From the NCBI GenBank assembly GCA_022457155.1, contig JAJGOT010000605.1, positions 186,001-250,000 on the forward strand: a DNA stretch of 64,000 nucleotides, given 5' to 3'. The position numbers were made by a program, and so were the translations under genes. The notes beneath the pieces are model-generated. The model searched no databases. It was not told the DNA's origin and saw only the letters and a program-made list of their open reading frames with translations. The stretch is from Cladopsammia gracilis (Eukaryota; Cnidaria; Anthozoa; Scleractinia; Dendrophylliidae). Shown here in pieces: positions 32,701 through 42,037 of the stretch; the stretch's first letter is position 1, and each line of letters starts with the position of its first letter.

Positions 32701-35700
32701 TCCCTGAGAAGGGTTCTTAACCCTTTCTCTCTCAGAGACAATTATGGAGACAGGTAGTGTAGTTCTAACTATTGAGTCTGTGGACGAAATCCTATGGTGT
32801 GACTATTCAAATGAAACCTCTTCAGCAGTACTTTTGCATGGTACCATTTGTTCTAACTTTTGAGCCTGTTGATGAAATCGTATGGTGTGACCGTCCAAAT
32901 GAAACCTCTTCAGCAGTACTTTTGCATGGTACCATTTGTTCTAACTTTGAGTCTGTGGACGAAATCCTATGGTGTGACTTTTCAAATGAAACCTCTTCGG
33001 CAGTACTTTTGCATGGTACCATTTGTTCTAACTTTTGAGTCTGTGGATGAAATCCTATGGTGTGACCATTCAAATGAAACCTCTTTGACAGTACTTTTGC
33101 ATGGTACCATTTGTTCTAACCTTTGAGTCTGTGGATGAAATCCTATGGTGTGACCATTCAAATGAAACCTCTTCAGCAGTACTTTTGCATGGTACCATTT
33201 GTTCTAACTTTTGAGTCTGTGGACGAAATCCTATGGTGTGACCATTCAAACGAAACCTCTTCGGTAGTACTTTTGGATGGTACCATTTGTTTTTCAATAT
33301 GTTACAAAATAAAATTTGGAATTTATCATGAATTTTTGAAGTTTAATTTATGGAAGTAAAAGGTTAATAAATTTCTTGCTCCAAAGACAAGGTGGGGGTG
33401 GAGCTTATAAGATAGGGAGGGCTTAATAGAGGATTCACGGGAGAGAAAGCTTGCTACCTCTTAACTCAGAGAACTCGAGATAACTCAATTGCTCAAATGA
33501 CTATCAAACCTGTTGAAATTTGTCCGCACAAAAGGAAGATACACGTTTCCTTTATTCTGTTGGTCAAAATGGATATCTCCCTGTGATATAAGAGAAGATG
33601 AAAAAACCATAAGTTATTCTGATCTTATTATACAATAATTTTATTCTGTAAATTTTTTATATTATTAATGTGATTATATATGTAGCTTTTATCATCTGTA
33701 ATGATTCTTATTCTAGTTTACATAGTTATTTATATCATTACTCTTAAATTATTTTAGACATGACATTGAAATAGAAATTTTATTTTAGTGACGGTAGATA
33801 CATACTTATACTTAATTGTAATGCGCATCTGATAATTTTTATGAATTTTGCGCAATATAAATTATTAAATTATTATTAATTAATTATTATATACTCAACT
33901 GACCTTTGGAACTTTAATGGGAAGCCAAACGTCACTCACAACGTCTGTAAACTCACGGTTTTTAAGCGTACCAGACGAATCCGTGTCATGCGACAGGAAC
34001 TACAAGATGATAATAGTCAGAGACATGATAATAGACAAGATAGAGAAAAGGAGAAGTACACAAGGACACAACCATTTTGTCGCAATAGATTTACAACAAT
34101 CAATAGTAATATTATAAGAGCCTTTTATTCTATTTACCATATATATGTTCAGCTGCATTGTCAAATCTTACTCTAGACTATGCACCAAAAGTCCCTACCC
34201 TATCACAGACTCCCTATGTTTCAGAAATTCTATCTCCATACCACTGGTCAGTTTCCCAGCAAATGATACCCTATTCTAGACCAAAACTCTCCGATTTCTA
34301 TACCCTATCCCATACTAAACTGCTTGAAAACCCTACCCTTCACAGCGGCACATATCCATATAGCTTATATACGAGAGTACTCCCATCCCTCTCCCATGAT
34401 AGGAAACGAAAATCAAGACCTGAGATATATAAGGAAATAAAGGCATTTTAACGAAAGGTAAAACAGATAACGAACGCAACGAAATAATAAATGAATTATT
34501 AATAAATAAAAAGGAAGGAAGGAAGGAGCAAACGAACAAACCGATGATTAAATGAACAATGAATGAATGAAACTTCGGCGGACTGTCTGACCAAAAGGCT
34601 AATTAAATTTATGATTGAATAAAGAGATTACCTGCCCAAAATTAGGACTTAAATCACTGAGGCGACGAGCACTAATCTTTGATTCAATCTGCAATAAAAT
34701 GTAGGCGTTAAATTACTGGATTTATTGGGCCAATAATAATAGGATAATAGACAAGTCTTTGATAAACAACGAGGTACGCCTAGGTTGGCGCGTTCTTAAT
34801 TAATATCGCGCGCTTAGAACTACTTATATATTTATTTCTGCACTGATAACCCGAAAGCGTACTGCTATAAGTCAGAGTTTGTGAGACTGTGAAATTTGAT
34901 CTAGAATATTACCCTCTTTCCTTCCAAAGGCTGCAAATCAACGGTATAAAAGTGTTAAAGTGTCACCTGTTGCTTTTCCCTGTTTTCTTATCGCTTATCC
35001 TCAACGGTGGTTATCGCCAGTGTAGCGTATATAAAATAGAGAGGGAAAAGCTCTCTAGGTACGCTACACTGGTGGGTTCGACCTTTGATAAGAACCTCGT
35101 CCAAAACGGCCAAATAAACAATACAAAGAAACCCTCATAGTAAACGTTACTTGTGCCTTTTGTAAACGTGTATGCCGGCGACTATCTAGCAGTACTTTTA
35201 TTCCTTTCTCCTGGAGAGAATGCCTTTCCCCCGAATATGTCAATCTTGGTAAGGCCAGGGTTGCTGCAACCCTTGGTCTTTGCCGTGGTAGAGATATATT
35301 GTGATGCACCACCGATGTATGCTAACGGTATCGCTCAAAGTCAACAGGATGAGAACCACCGAACTTCACTCTCATGCTCACAATACTACTGAGCCACTTG
35401 AAGATTCCTCTTCCATATGAAAAGCAGGGAGTTTCTCTTTAACATGGTTGGGATAAATAGGTGCATATAAAAAGGAACCATCATCTCCGACGACAATATT
35501 TCTATGCATCAGAAGAATAACACTGAGTACTATAGCCTACCTGTTGAAAGAGCTCATTGCTTATTTTTCTTGGCGAGGGTCTATTAGACCCAAATCCACT
35601 AACTGCGTCAATGTATTTGCAATTCCCATTTTGCCTCTGTTCAGGACTGCAAGCGCCCGCGGGCAGAGCGATACCGTCAGCGTACATCGGCGGTGCATCA

Positions 35701-38115
35701 CGTGGCAGGTCCTCCTGTGCAGCACCCCATCTCACGTGATCTTTATTGTTCGAGATACCGTCCAGACGTCTGTAAAACAACATAAATTTGATTTTGAAAA
35801 ATTTTGAAATTGAAAATTGCTCCTTTACTTAATAGTGTAGTAATAAAGGACAAGCTTAATACGACTCCCACTCCCACTTATGCTTGTGTTTTGTACTGTA
35901 TCTACCCATATATTGACGAGCTATTACAGTACTATTGGTGGCTTTCACTTACGTCATATCAAAATTCAGAAGCATTAAAAAATATATTTCGAATCCAAAA
36001 TGTTTATGGAATTGTAGAGAGTTTAAAACTATACACCGTGGCCAAATTTTGAAGCGCAAAGCATTTCGTTCAAGAGTTATAGGCGAACGAGTATTAGATA
36101 TTTTTAGTAAGAAATGTATGGAGCGGCCATCTTTGTGCCCCACTCAGGGACACAAAGATGGCGGCCAAAAATTCAAAGTCTTAATTACACCAAAAATCAC
36201 ATCCAAAAATATTGTATTTGCTATAAGATCAATTAACACGGTTTATAAGCACTTATAATGCAAACAATAACTTTCAGCCGATTCAATTTTGTTTATGTTC
36301 GCGGCTTATCTGAAATAGCGTGACGCATTGCGTGACACATTTAAAACCTTCGATAAATCGGAAGCAAAACATCGTTAAAACCTGAAACTTTTTGTGAAAG
36401 ATTATAACACTTGTATCCACATACCATGTTAGAAAACAGCTTTGTAGGACGTATGCTTTAGATTTTTAAATTTTTATGACGTCATGTGAAAACCAATAAT
36501 ATATACATAAATTATGTGACAAGTCAATACGCAATTTGAGCAGTCCAAGGTTGTGGGTATTTGTTAAGGATGCTGGTGAAAATTAAATCATGCATTTTTT
36601 GGTTGCTAAAATTAAAGAAAACTGGCATTCAGGCGATTAATTATTAATTAAGCTACAGAGCAGAACTTTCCTTTTATGACCTTTAATTGGTGTTGATTTG
36701 TTGCATAGTTTCTTCAGTTGATAGTTTCGTAAGCAAGATTTATCGGGACCCGTTTTGATCTTTTGTCGACTTTCGGTATTTTTGAAGGTCGAAAATGTTA
36801 AAATATTCGGATATTTCAGCAGAGATCCGCTTCCATGAGATTCGTTGACTGTTCTTAAACCGAGTACTTTAGAACTGTGTTCAGTCTTCACATTATAATT
36901 AGCATTAACTTTAAACTAAGTTGAATAATTTTAGACCAAAAGCTGTTTTGTCCTTTACTTTTAAATTTGTGTTATGACTGAATAACTTGGGTTACTCGAA
37001 CAAAAGTTTAAAATCTATTGTGGTCAAGGCCAAGGCCGAAAAACGATAACAAAAACATCGAACAAAGACATTTCTCAGGTCTCATAACCATTTCGCCTTT
37101 ATTAACTATGGTTCGAGCTTTTCGGTTATTTTAGCGGCATATTTCAGAAGCAGAAAGTTTAGGGAAAGCAACCCGAACTTTACAACCTGCTTACGCCTTT
37201 CCAAAAATCCTAGCTGATCTAATTTCGTATCCAAAAATACATTTTTCCTTCCGAAAACAAAAGGCCTTAAATTTTAAGAAGTTGCGAAAGTTATCCGAAC
37301 AGATATCCCACAGAGACGATTCGTTGCGTGTCCCTGTTTCTTAAAAGTTGATGTCTCTGTAAAGTTATGTAGCTCTTGGCACGAACAAAATAAAATCTTC
37401 GGTCAAGTTTTCACTCTGGATTAAGCTTTCAGTGCTTTCTTTGAGCTTTCAAACAACTTGACCAGCGCTGGCTATGGCTATCTCGAACAAAATGGACTTG
37501 TTACCCTTGGATACTGTTTTAAAAATATCTTATTAAAACGACGAATCCGTGCTTTCTCGAATATTTCGAATATTTCTAGCATCACTACCACACTGCTAGC
37601 CAAAAGTGTCCAACACTGCCCTGTATGGTTTACCGGTAACCCAGTTTCTAAACTTAAAACAAGAATTGAGATGACAGATCTGATCCTGAAAGGGTATCGA
37701 AAATCTTTTATTTGGCCTGAAGTATGTTGTCGGGATTTTGTAAAACGGAAGAGATTCCTCCATCAGAATTGGGAGGAATGTAATCGCGGGGGTGCATCGT
37801 TTAATAATTCTGTGACCCCGTTGCCTTTTATCTGTTATCGACAGCAAAGGTTAAGATGGCAGGTTTGATGAAAGATTATGGATAAAACGTCCATTTAGCC
37901 TAGAGCAGTAGTCGTTCCTCTATCAGAATTCGGAAGAGGATAACTGCAGGGGTACATTGTTTAATACTGATTCAATCGCCATCTTACCTTTCATCTGTTA
38001 TCGACGGTACCGGTCCTACTATTCTACCTCCTTGGCATTCGCTTGCAATACGAGCGATAAATGGCTGAATTAGGAGGACACACAAGGAAACGACGGTTGC
38101 TTTCTTTAAAACCAT
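22751..38115 (-). CDS. membrane-anchored animal haem peroxidase, 13 exons
   Basis: Exons in gene order: 38115-37988, 35769-35541, 34688-34632, 33999-33904, 33580-33510, 32640-32481, 32198-32028, 30508-30327, 27836-27653, 27037-26899, 25494-25344, 24583-24511, 23107-22751. All junctions are GT-AG and phase-consistent; the total is 1998 nt, 665 residues. Residues 1 to about 25 form a signal peptide. The peroxidase domain follows with the haem-site Gln138 and distal His142, the calcium loop TSYIDGS (211-217), Arg273 and Glu276 (GDSRANE), proximal His368 (RFGHSQ) and [15 protein letters not shown] hydrophobic helix at about 608-631 and a ~34-residue cytosolic tail end the protein. Family role: peroxide-dependent oxidation of halides, tyrosines or phenols at the cell surface or in the secretory path. 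The residue before the distal His is Ser141, where MPO-type enzymes have the haem-linked Asp. Confidence 0.93.
23159..23302. repeat. palindrome close to the peroxidase last exon
   Basis: CGAGTAGTCCCTCCTTTTTC is mirrored to 23302, and the inner arms are AGCGAAACGCGAGCGCGCGT. It lies ~52 bases upstream of the exon 13 acceptor in the direction of transcription. Confidence 0.85.
23714..23990. mobile_element. TIR MITE, family GTTTTCAATTGAGTG, copy 2
   Basis: Reverse orientation of the family with ACGGTTTTCAATTGAGCGTC at the left end and CCAATCAG motifs inside. It lies just upstream of the Harbinger-like MITE in the same peroxidase intron. Confidence 0.6.
24016..24475. mobile_element. Harbinger-like MITE (TAA target duplication)
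   Basis: Inverted ends AGGCCGACACACACTAGGGG / AGGCCGGCACACACTAGGGG, flanked by TAA on both sides. GGGGACATGTTGC motifs recur inside. It is 460 bases long and lies in the last peroxidase intron. Confidence 0.65.
24511..24583 (-). CDS. peroxidase exon 12
   Basis: Encodes [20 protein letters not shown], the conserved RDGDRFWYE end motif. Donor GTACAA. A Harbinger-like MITE lies 35 bases into the following intron. Confidence 0.93.
25344..25494 (-). CDS. peroxidase exon 11
   Basis: Encodes [28 protein letters not shown] and GPTFRT, the C-terminal lobe of the peroxidase fold. Donor GTGAGT. Confidence 0.94.
26899..27037 (-). CDS. peroxidase exon 10, [11 protein letters not shown] signature
   Basis: Encodes [19 protein letters not shown], the strongest family signature; Asn463 is the likely hydrogen-bond partner of the proximal His. 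Donor GTTTGT. Confidence 0.95.
27359..27575. repeat. GAT-rich trinucleotide tract
   Basis: Imperfect (GAT)n with GGCGAT interruptions, in a peroxidase intron. Confidence 0.9.
27653..27836 (-). CDS. peroxidase exon 9, proximal histidine
   Basis: Begins [11 protein letters not shown] with proximal haem ligand His368, then [19 protein letters not shown]. Acceptor TCTTAG, donor GTTTGT. Confidence 0.94.
28276..28432. repeat. heptamer array GGTGGGT / GTCGTGG
   Basis: A block of GGTGGGT units switches abruptly to GTCGTGG units. A short inverted piece of the same repeat lies at ~29525-29575 (CACGACCCACGACGAACGAC). Confidence 0.9.
28699..28836. repeat. palindrome, ~45-bp arms
   Basis: TTATTCGATGGTTTAACAGA is mirrored to 28836. 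The spacer holds CTCACCCCTGAGGGGCTCG, itself a small hairpin. A related ATTATTCGACTG stretch lies at 28540. Confidence 0.75.
29711..29783. repeat. small foldback GGCGGCCATGTTGG
   Basis: GGCGGCCATGTTGG (29711) is inversely repeated as CCAACATGGCCGCC (29770-29783), with TGACGTCA-like bases outside. A similar GGCCATCTTTGTG hairpin sits at ~36121-36170. Confidence 0.6.
30192..30311. mobile_element. 120-bp TTAA-flanked MITE
   Basis: Inverted ends AGCCCATGTTC / AGGCCCATGTTC flanked by TTAA. It ends about 15 bases from the donor of peroxidase exon 8. Confidence 0.5.
30327..30508 (-). CDS. peroxidase exon 8
   Basis: Encodes [20 protein letters not shown], then [11 protein letters not shown] and [11 protein letters not shown]. 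Donor GTAACA; the Arg codon is completed in exon 9. A TTAA-flanked MITE ends about 15 bases beyond the donor. Confidence 0.93.
30711..31331. mobile_element. Tc1/mariner-like deletion derivative
   Basis: Both ends read CAGTCAAACCGGATGTTC inwards and are flanked by TA. The inverted repeats extend ~130 bases with short internal repeats (GAGCAAGTTG). The middle (about 30980-31123, plus strand) still encodes a helix-turn-helix-like stretch, [20 protein letters not shown], typical of Tc1/mariner transposase N-termini. The catalytic domain is gone. It lies in a peroxidase intron. Confidence 0.75.
31529..31917. mobile_element. TTAA-flanked MITE, family T1 copy 1
   Basis: Ends AGGGGCTATATCAC and (inverse) AGGGGCTATCTCATG, flanked by TTAA. 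It shares interior sequence (GATGGCCAGGATGGAAATGG) with the copy at 49587-49925. TTAA flanks suggest a piggyBac- or Kolobok-type source. Confidence 0.65.
32028..32198 (-). CDS. peroxidase exon 7, catalytic Arg and haem-linked Glu
   Basis: Encodes [18 protein letters not shown] and [12 protein letters not shown]. Arg273 and Glu276 correspond to the transition-state Arg and the second haem-ester residue of the family. Donor GTACAT. Confidence 0.94.
32481..32640 (-). CDS. peroxidase exon 6, calcium loop
   Basis: Encodes [20 protein letters not shown] with the Thr-x-Tyr-x-Asp-x-Ser calcium-binding loop, then [13 protein letters not shown]. Acceptor GTTAG, donor GTAAGT. Confidence 0.93.
32765..33300. 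repeat. 88-bp satellite array B (about 6 units)
   Basis: Same unit and strand as array A, 32 kb away, inside a peroxidase intron between exons 5 and 6. Open frames across it are by-products of the repeat. Confidence 0.92.
33510..33580 (-). CDS. peroxidase exon 5 (71 nt)
   Basis: A short exon recognised by phase and family fit: [20 protein letters not shown] follows KVPK and feeds Arg194 of exon 6. Acceptor ATCACAG, donor GTTTGA. It sits just beyond the satellite array at 32765-33300. Confidence 0.85.
33904..33999 (-). CDS. peroxidase exon 4, distal histidine (FLSHD)
   Basis: Begins [10 protein letters not shown], with distal His142 and calcium-ligand Asp143. Ser141 (codon TCG) stands where the haem-ester Asp is expected. 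Ends VWLPIKVPK, donor GTCAGT. Confidence 0.92.
34632..34688 (-). CDS. peroxidase exon 3 (57 nt)
   Basis: Encodes 19 residues ending [12 protein letters not shown]. The final Gln138 aligns with the halide-site Gln of mammalian peroxidases. Acceptor TTGCAG, donor GTAATC. Confidence 0.9.
35303..35338 (+). pseudogene. inverted fragment of peroxidase exon 2
   Basis: The plus strand reads GATGCACCACCGATGTATGC and TAACGGTATCGCTC. This matches the minus-strand exon 2 sequence for [11 protein letters not shown] at 35701-35666 in about 33 of 36 positions. It lies in the next intron in opposite orientation. Confidence 0.6.
35541..35769 (-). CDS. peroxidase exon 2, RLDG..NN entry motif
   Basis: Completes the Arg codon of exon 1. 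Encodes [29 protein letters not shown] and [12 protein letters not shown], the N-terminal signature of animal haem peroxidases. Donor GTAGGC, phase 0. Confidence 0.93.
35770..37744. other. peroxidase intron 1, no gene seen
   Basis: AT-rich with one GGCCATCTTTGTG hairpin at ~36121-36170. The frame at 37458-37868 overlaps the duplicated exon 1 border and has no recognisable domain. Confidence 0.5.
37745..37862. repeat. partial duplication of the peroxidase exon 1/intron 1 border
   Basis: The segment with TATCAGAATT / CATCAGAATT and ATCTGTTATCGACRG is a diverged copy of 37905-38005. The copy has GGC where the real donor has GGT, so it is probably not a usable splice site. Confidence 0.55.
37988..38115 (-). 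CDS. peroxidase exon 1, signal peptide
   Basis: ATG at 38115. Encodes a positively charged start, a hydrophobic core ([14 protein letters not shown]), then a short mature N-terminus with Cys. The frame is open upstream, but this Met gives a standard signal peptide. Donor GTAAGA; the last codon is split after AG. Confidence 0.8.
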
Positions 38116-39212
38116 AATATAAAGCCACCCTCTGTTGATTCTGTAGTTACATACAAAATAGCCTGTATTAATTAATACACTTACGGATAGCTTAGAAACT
38201 GTCAATTTGGGTTGAGAATAGAGCATATATCTTACCTTGGAGTATCTGTTTATTTGTTTAGAGAAAGTTGTACTGTTCTCCAAGAGTTATCTTGAAATTT
38301 GGAAGATCGTGTTTATGGAATAGTTGATTGTCATACAAAATGCTAAAATGAAGACACTTTCCGGAGCCTATTTAAGGAATACAATGGATCTATTTTGACA
38401 CCACCCTTTAACCTTTAAACCAACTAAAATTTCCTTGTTGAATGAGTTTCAATTAAAGATAAGAACTTGACAGACCGCCTAGCGTGAAGCATAGAGAAAA
38501 TTATTTACTTGTATCGTGTCCATGAACATGCTTCCCTGCGGCGCCGGTTTTGACACAAGCACAAAAACGCTAAAGAGCGCACGGGCCAAATATTTCTATT
38601 GCGTCCATGAACATATTTCACTACTGCGCTGGTTTTGACACAAGGACAAAGAAGAGTGCACAGACAGCCCAAACTCAAGCTGCGATCGCAATAGGGTCGT
38701 TGGACTCACAGCTAGAGATTTGGGCTTCCTTTAGAGAGCGCTGTTTTTTTTAATTGATCATAAAATGATTACGATCAATTACTTGTTTGACAAGGCCAAC
38801 ACAAGGCCAAGACATGTGCTTTAAACAAAGTAATTAACCAAATAAAGGACATTACTGAAGTAACATTTAAATATTAATGTTATATTAATATCATATTTCA
38901 ACAGCATTCACACTTTATGTTCCGTTCTAAACGTGATAAATATGTCCAAACATGTAAAGTTAAACAATTTTTTAGATGTTTTAAATGTTTTAAAACTTGT
39001 TTTAAAGCAACATCTAGGGAAGGAAACAATACAATACAGTCATGCAGTGTTGCCGTATTTACAGTGTCTAGGGTAAATTTAAGTAATATTGTTTCTTTCA
39101 TTCTTGACATATTAGAACGTTTGCCGGTTTTAATATGACAATGAATTCTGTGACATGTTAACGAGCTTTCAACATTCTAACAACGAAATTGTGTTTTCTT
39201 AATTTCCATGTT

Positions 39213-39402
39213 ATAGAGCAGTTTTCAATTGAGTGTCGTAAAACCAAAACCAAAGTAATTACTCTGACCAATCACAGCAGTCGTAAACAATCCAATGAAC
39301 CAATCAGAGCTCGAAGCAATTACATGTCGGCGGCGCCAAGCGCGGGAAAACGCGTGCGAGCAAGTCACGATTGGTTTCGACACTCAATTGAAAACTGCTG
39401 TA
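39213..39402. mobile_element. TIR MITE, family GTTTTCAATTGAGTG, copy 3 (shortened)
   Basis: Nearly identical to 15506-15787 over its left half (AAAACCAAAACCAAAGTAAT) but with an internal deletion. Both inverted ends are present. It is in the peroxidase/CRTAC1 spacer. Confidence 0.65.
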
Positions 39403-40027
39403 TCGCCAAATGCCAACAAATGTATAACTAAATTGGATAAAAATATTAAATAGAGCAAAACAGAAGCAGTAGTTTGGAGATAAAGTGCAGGATTACAAGG
39501 ATGGAAGTGGATGAAAGGTCATCAATTTTGATTGCATGGCAGGCGGTCAAGAAATGACTTGGTAGAATTTTGAGTTCTTTTAGTTGTCGTTTTTGTCTTT
39601 TTAGTTCATATTTCTTTGCTTTGCATTCATCAGTTTTGGTGCTTTTCTCTTCCTATTTTAAGATAGTTAAGCAAGCTACTGGCCATAATCATATCAGCCG
39701 AGACAGGATTCCTTTTAAACCCCCCACTGCCAGAGTATTAAAAGTAATATTAAACAACCGAGATCCGAGTTGCACATAATTGCCGAGACAAAACGTTTAA
39801 CTTTCAATTTCTACTAGAGACGAACGTTTGTTTGTCTTGAGAACAGTCACAGATTAGTCTGTCAGATAAAACAAAAGTCTTCCGTCTTAACTCTCAAAGG
39901 CAGTTCAGGGATGGGGCACACCTGCCGCCTGCCGCCTGCCACCTACCCACACATTGGGACCGGAGACAAATAAACATGATGACAATGGGTTGGATTTATA
40001 TAAAATTTATCTTAGACTCATCTTATA

Positions 40028-40832
40028 GAGGTTACTTCACGGTTGGTGAGCTCGTACGATTTTTATTCACGAGTTGAATAAACGAGTGAATAAAAATCGT
40101 ACAAGCGAACGAACCGTGAAGTAATTTGTTTATTATATGCATACTGAGATTTACACAACAGAAAAACAAGACGAAACGATTAAATTATCAACGCTTTAGT
40201 AGAAGGGTTCTTGGTTTATTGTCAGACTCAAATTTCAAGTGGAAAAATTCACCGAATTCACACATCTAACAAAAATAACCACGACAATAATTTTTTCCAA
40301 AACTATAACAAGACTATACATAATAAGACACTTTACGACAAAAACAAAGCAAGTTTGCGTACCTGTGTTTTGAAGTTTTTGCCGCTTTGATAACAATAAC
40401 AAATGGCGAGAGTTCAAACTTGCTTGCATGTTTGGCGATTTAATTGCTTTTTTTAGCTTCTTTTAGCCTTATTCTTTCCCCTGTTAAACGTATATTTTCC
40501 CTTTCAGCAAAATCTGTTAAAGTTCTTTTCTTTAGGTCCGCAGGAATCCGCATTTTTCATTGAAGTGATGGAACTTTAAACCCTTTTGTCGCCATGAATA
40601 AATTTCTTCGAGGCCTTCAAGGAGGGCGAAGGCACACTGAATGGCGGGAATTCCCGCGTACGATTTTTGTCACTAGTGAAAAATGTCGTATCGCAATTCT
40701 GATTGGTCATACGATATTCTTCACTAGTGAGGAAAATCGTATGACCAATAGGATGGCTTCTTATACGTGAAGGGATGATTTTTATCTCATAGTTTTCTGG
40801 TGTGTAAATCTCAGTATGTATATAATAAACCA
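40028..40832. mobile_element. TIR element with adjacent hairpin, copy 2
   Basis: A hairpin at ~40030-40127 (TTACTTCACGGTT..AACCGTGAAGTAA around GATTTTTATTCAC) is followed by inverted ends GTTTATTATATGCATACTGA / TCAGTATGTATATAATAAAC. The interior is shared with 8588-9437. It lies in the spacer between the divergent genes. Confidence 0.55.
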
Positions 40833-41704
40833 GCTTATTGCATGTTGTATCGCCTCATGCGATTCTATAGAGCAAAACAGAAGCATTAGTTTGGACGGAT
40901 AAAGTGCATATTGTAAGGATGGAAGTGGATTACAGTTCATCAAATTTGATTTCGTGACGGGTGGTCATTTTGTTATTTTGCCTCTTTACTTAATATTTCT
41001 GTGCAAGTTTTAAGCAGGCTCCTGGCCATGACCAGGAAAACACAATATATCAGCCGGGGCAGTGCTTCAATTTAATGGTATTTTCTGGCGTAAGTGTATA
41101 TATAAAGATACAATTCTCCTTCGAGTTCACTTCGCAACTTCTTGGCACCTCACACCTCGAGAGCGAAAGTTTCATTTTCATAAATCATTTGGTGGTATAT
41201 TTCAGTGTAGGTTTTTGTTTTTGAAGTCTTTGCTTTATGAGCTTTACCCTTCAGGGTATATTGGTGACGAAGTGATCTTTATGGATCATGAAAGCTGAAA
41301 CCTGGCGTAATTAACTCACCACCGCAAAGGAAGGGAATGGGAAAACGCCTAGAGCAAGACGGAATTCCTGATCAATGCATGAACCTAATCAATCATATTT
41401 AGCACACGACAGGCGGTTTTGAAAGTTATGCACGTTTATTACGATTTATTCAACAAAAACGGTTGGCTGGAGTTGAATTGTCGGCACAATAATAGCCTTA
41501 TTGAAATTGAATTGGATGTTGAGCATTCCATCTTTAGCGAATGTCGCAACACCCGCAGCTTGTGACATGGAATAAACTTGTGAAGAGAGAACGTTTTCAA
41601 GCTATATTGAATGCCATTTTCGTGACTAACACGTAAGCTATTTATATTGACGGTCAGTTTTTCCCAGTCACAGTCAAACTCAACAACATTGCTGAAAAAG
41701 ACTG

Positions 41705-42037
41705 ATGGCCCTAATGGCTTCAAAAAGGGGAAGAATAATTTCCATCTGTGTCTTCATGATTTCATTTGTAATCCGCATTTCAACTTCTTCCACGCCAACG
41801 ATAATCTCTATGCAAGACTGGTACGAAGTCCGAGATGGCAGTTACTCAACAGAGCGGCGTGTTGACGACAAAGGAGATCCATGGACTAAGAAAGTGAGCT
41901 TGGACAGGCTTGAGGTGCTTGCGAACGACGCGGCCATCAACCTGACTTTTGAAAGCTGCATCAGTGATAAATCAACCCAGGAGAATAAGTACGCGGACCA
42001 GGTTGGACAAAGCTCGAAGTTTCAAGAAGTGCATCAG
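41705..42037 (+). CDS. CRTAC1: CRTAC1-like exon 1, signal peptide
   Basis: Start ATG 41705, with a second in-frame Met at codon 4. Encodes a basic start and a hydrophobic stretch (IISICVFMISFVIRIS), then a mature N-terminal region ending KFQEVHQ. Donor GTATTT, phase 0. A TATTTATA stretch ~65 bases upstream could be promoter or 5' UTR. Confidence 0.8.

Larger units (their letters stand above)
38116..41704. promoter_or_regulatory. shared upstream spacer of two divergent genes
   Basis: 3.6 kb between the first codons of the peroxidase (minus) and CRTAC1-like (plus) genes. It must hold both proximal promoters unless untranslated exons lie elsewhere. I see no firm core promoter. A two-copy tandem repeat (GGTTTTGACACAAG, ~38520-38670) and two transposon-derived repeats (39213-39402, 40028-40832) occupy part of it. 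Confidence 0.35.

Noticed and set aside
34158..34451. 97-codon plus-strand frame with [16 protein letters not shown]
   Set aside because: Antisense inside a peroxidase intron; looks like decayed interspersed repeat, but I could not define the element.
37458..37868. 136-codon plus-strand frame
   Set aside because: Overlaps a duplicated peroxidase exon border in antisense and shows no domain.
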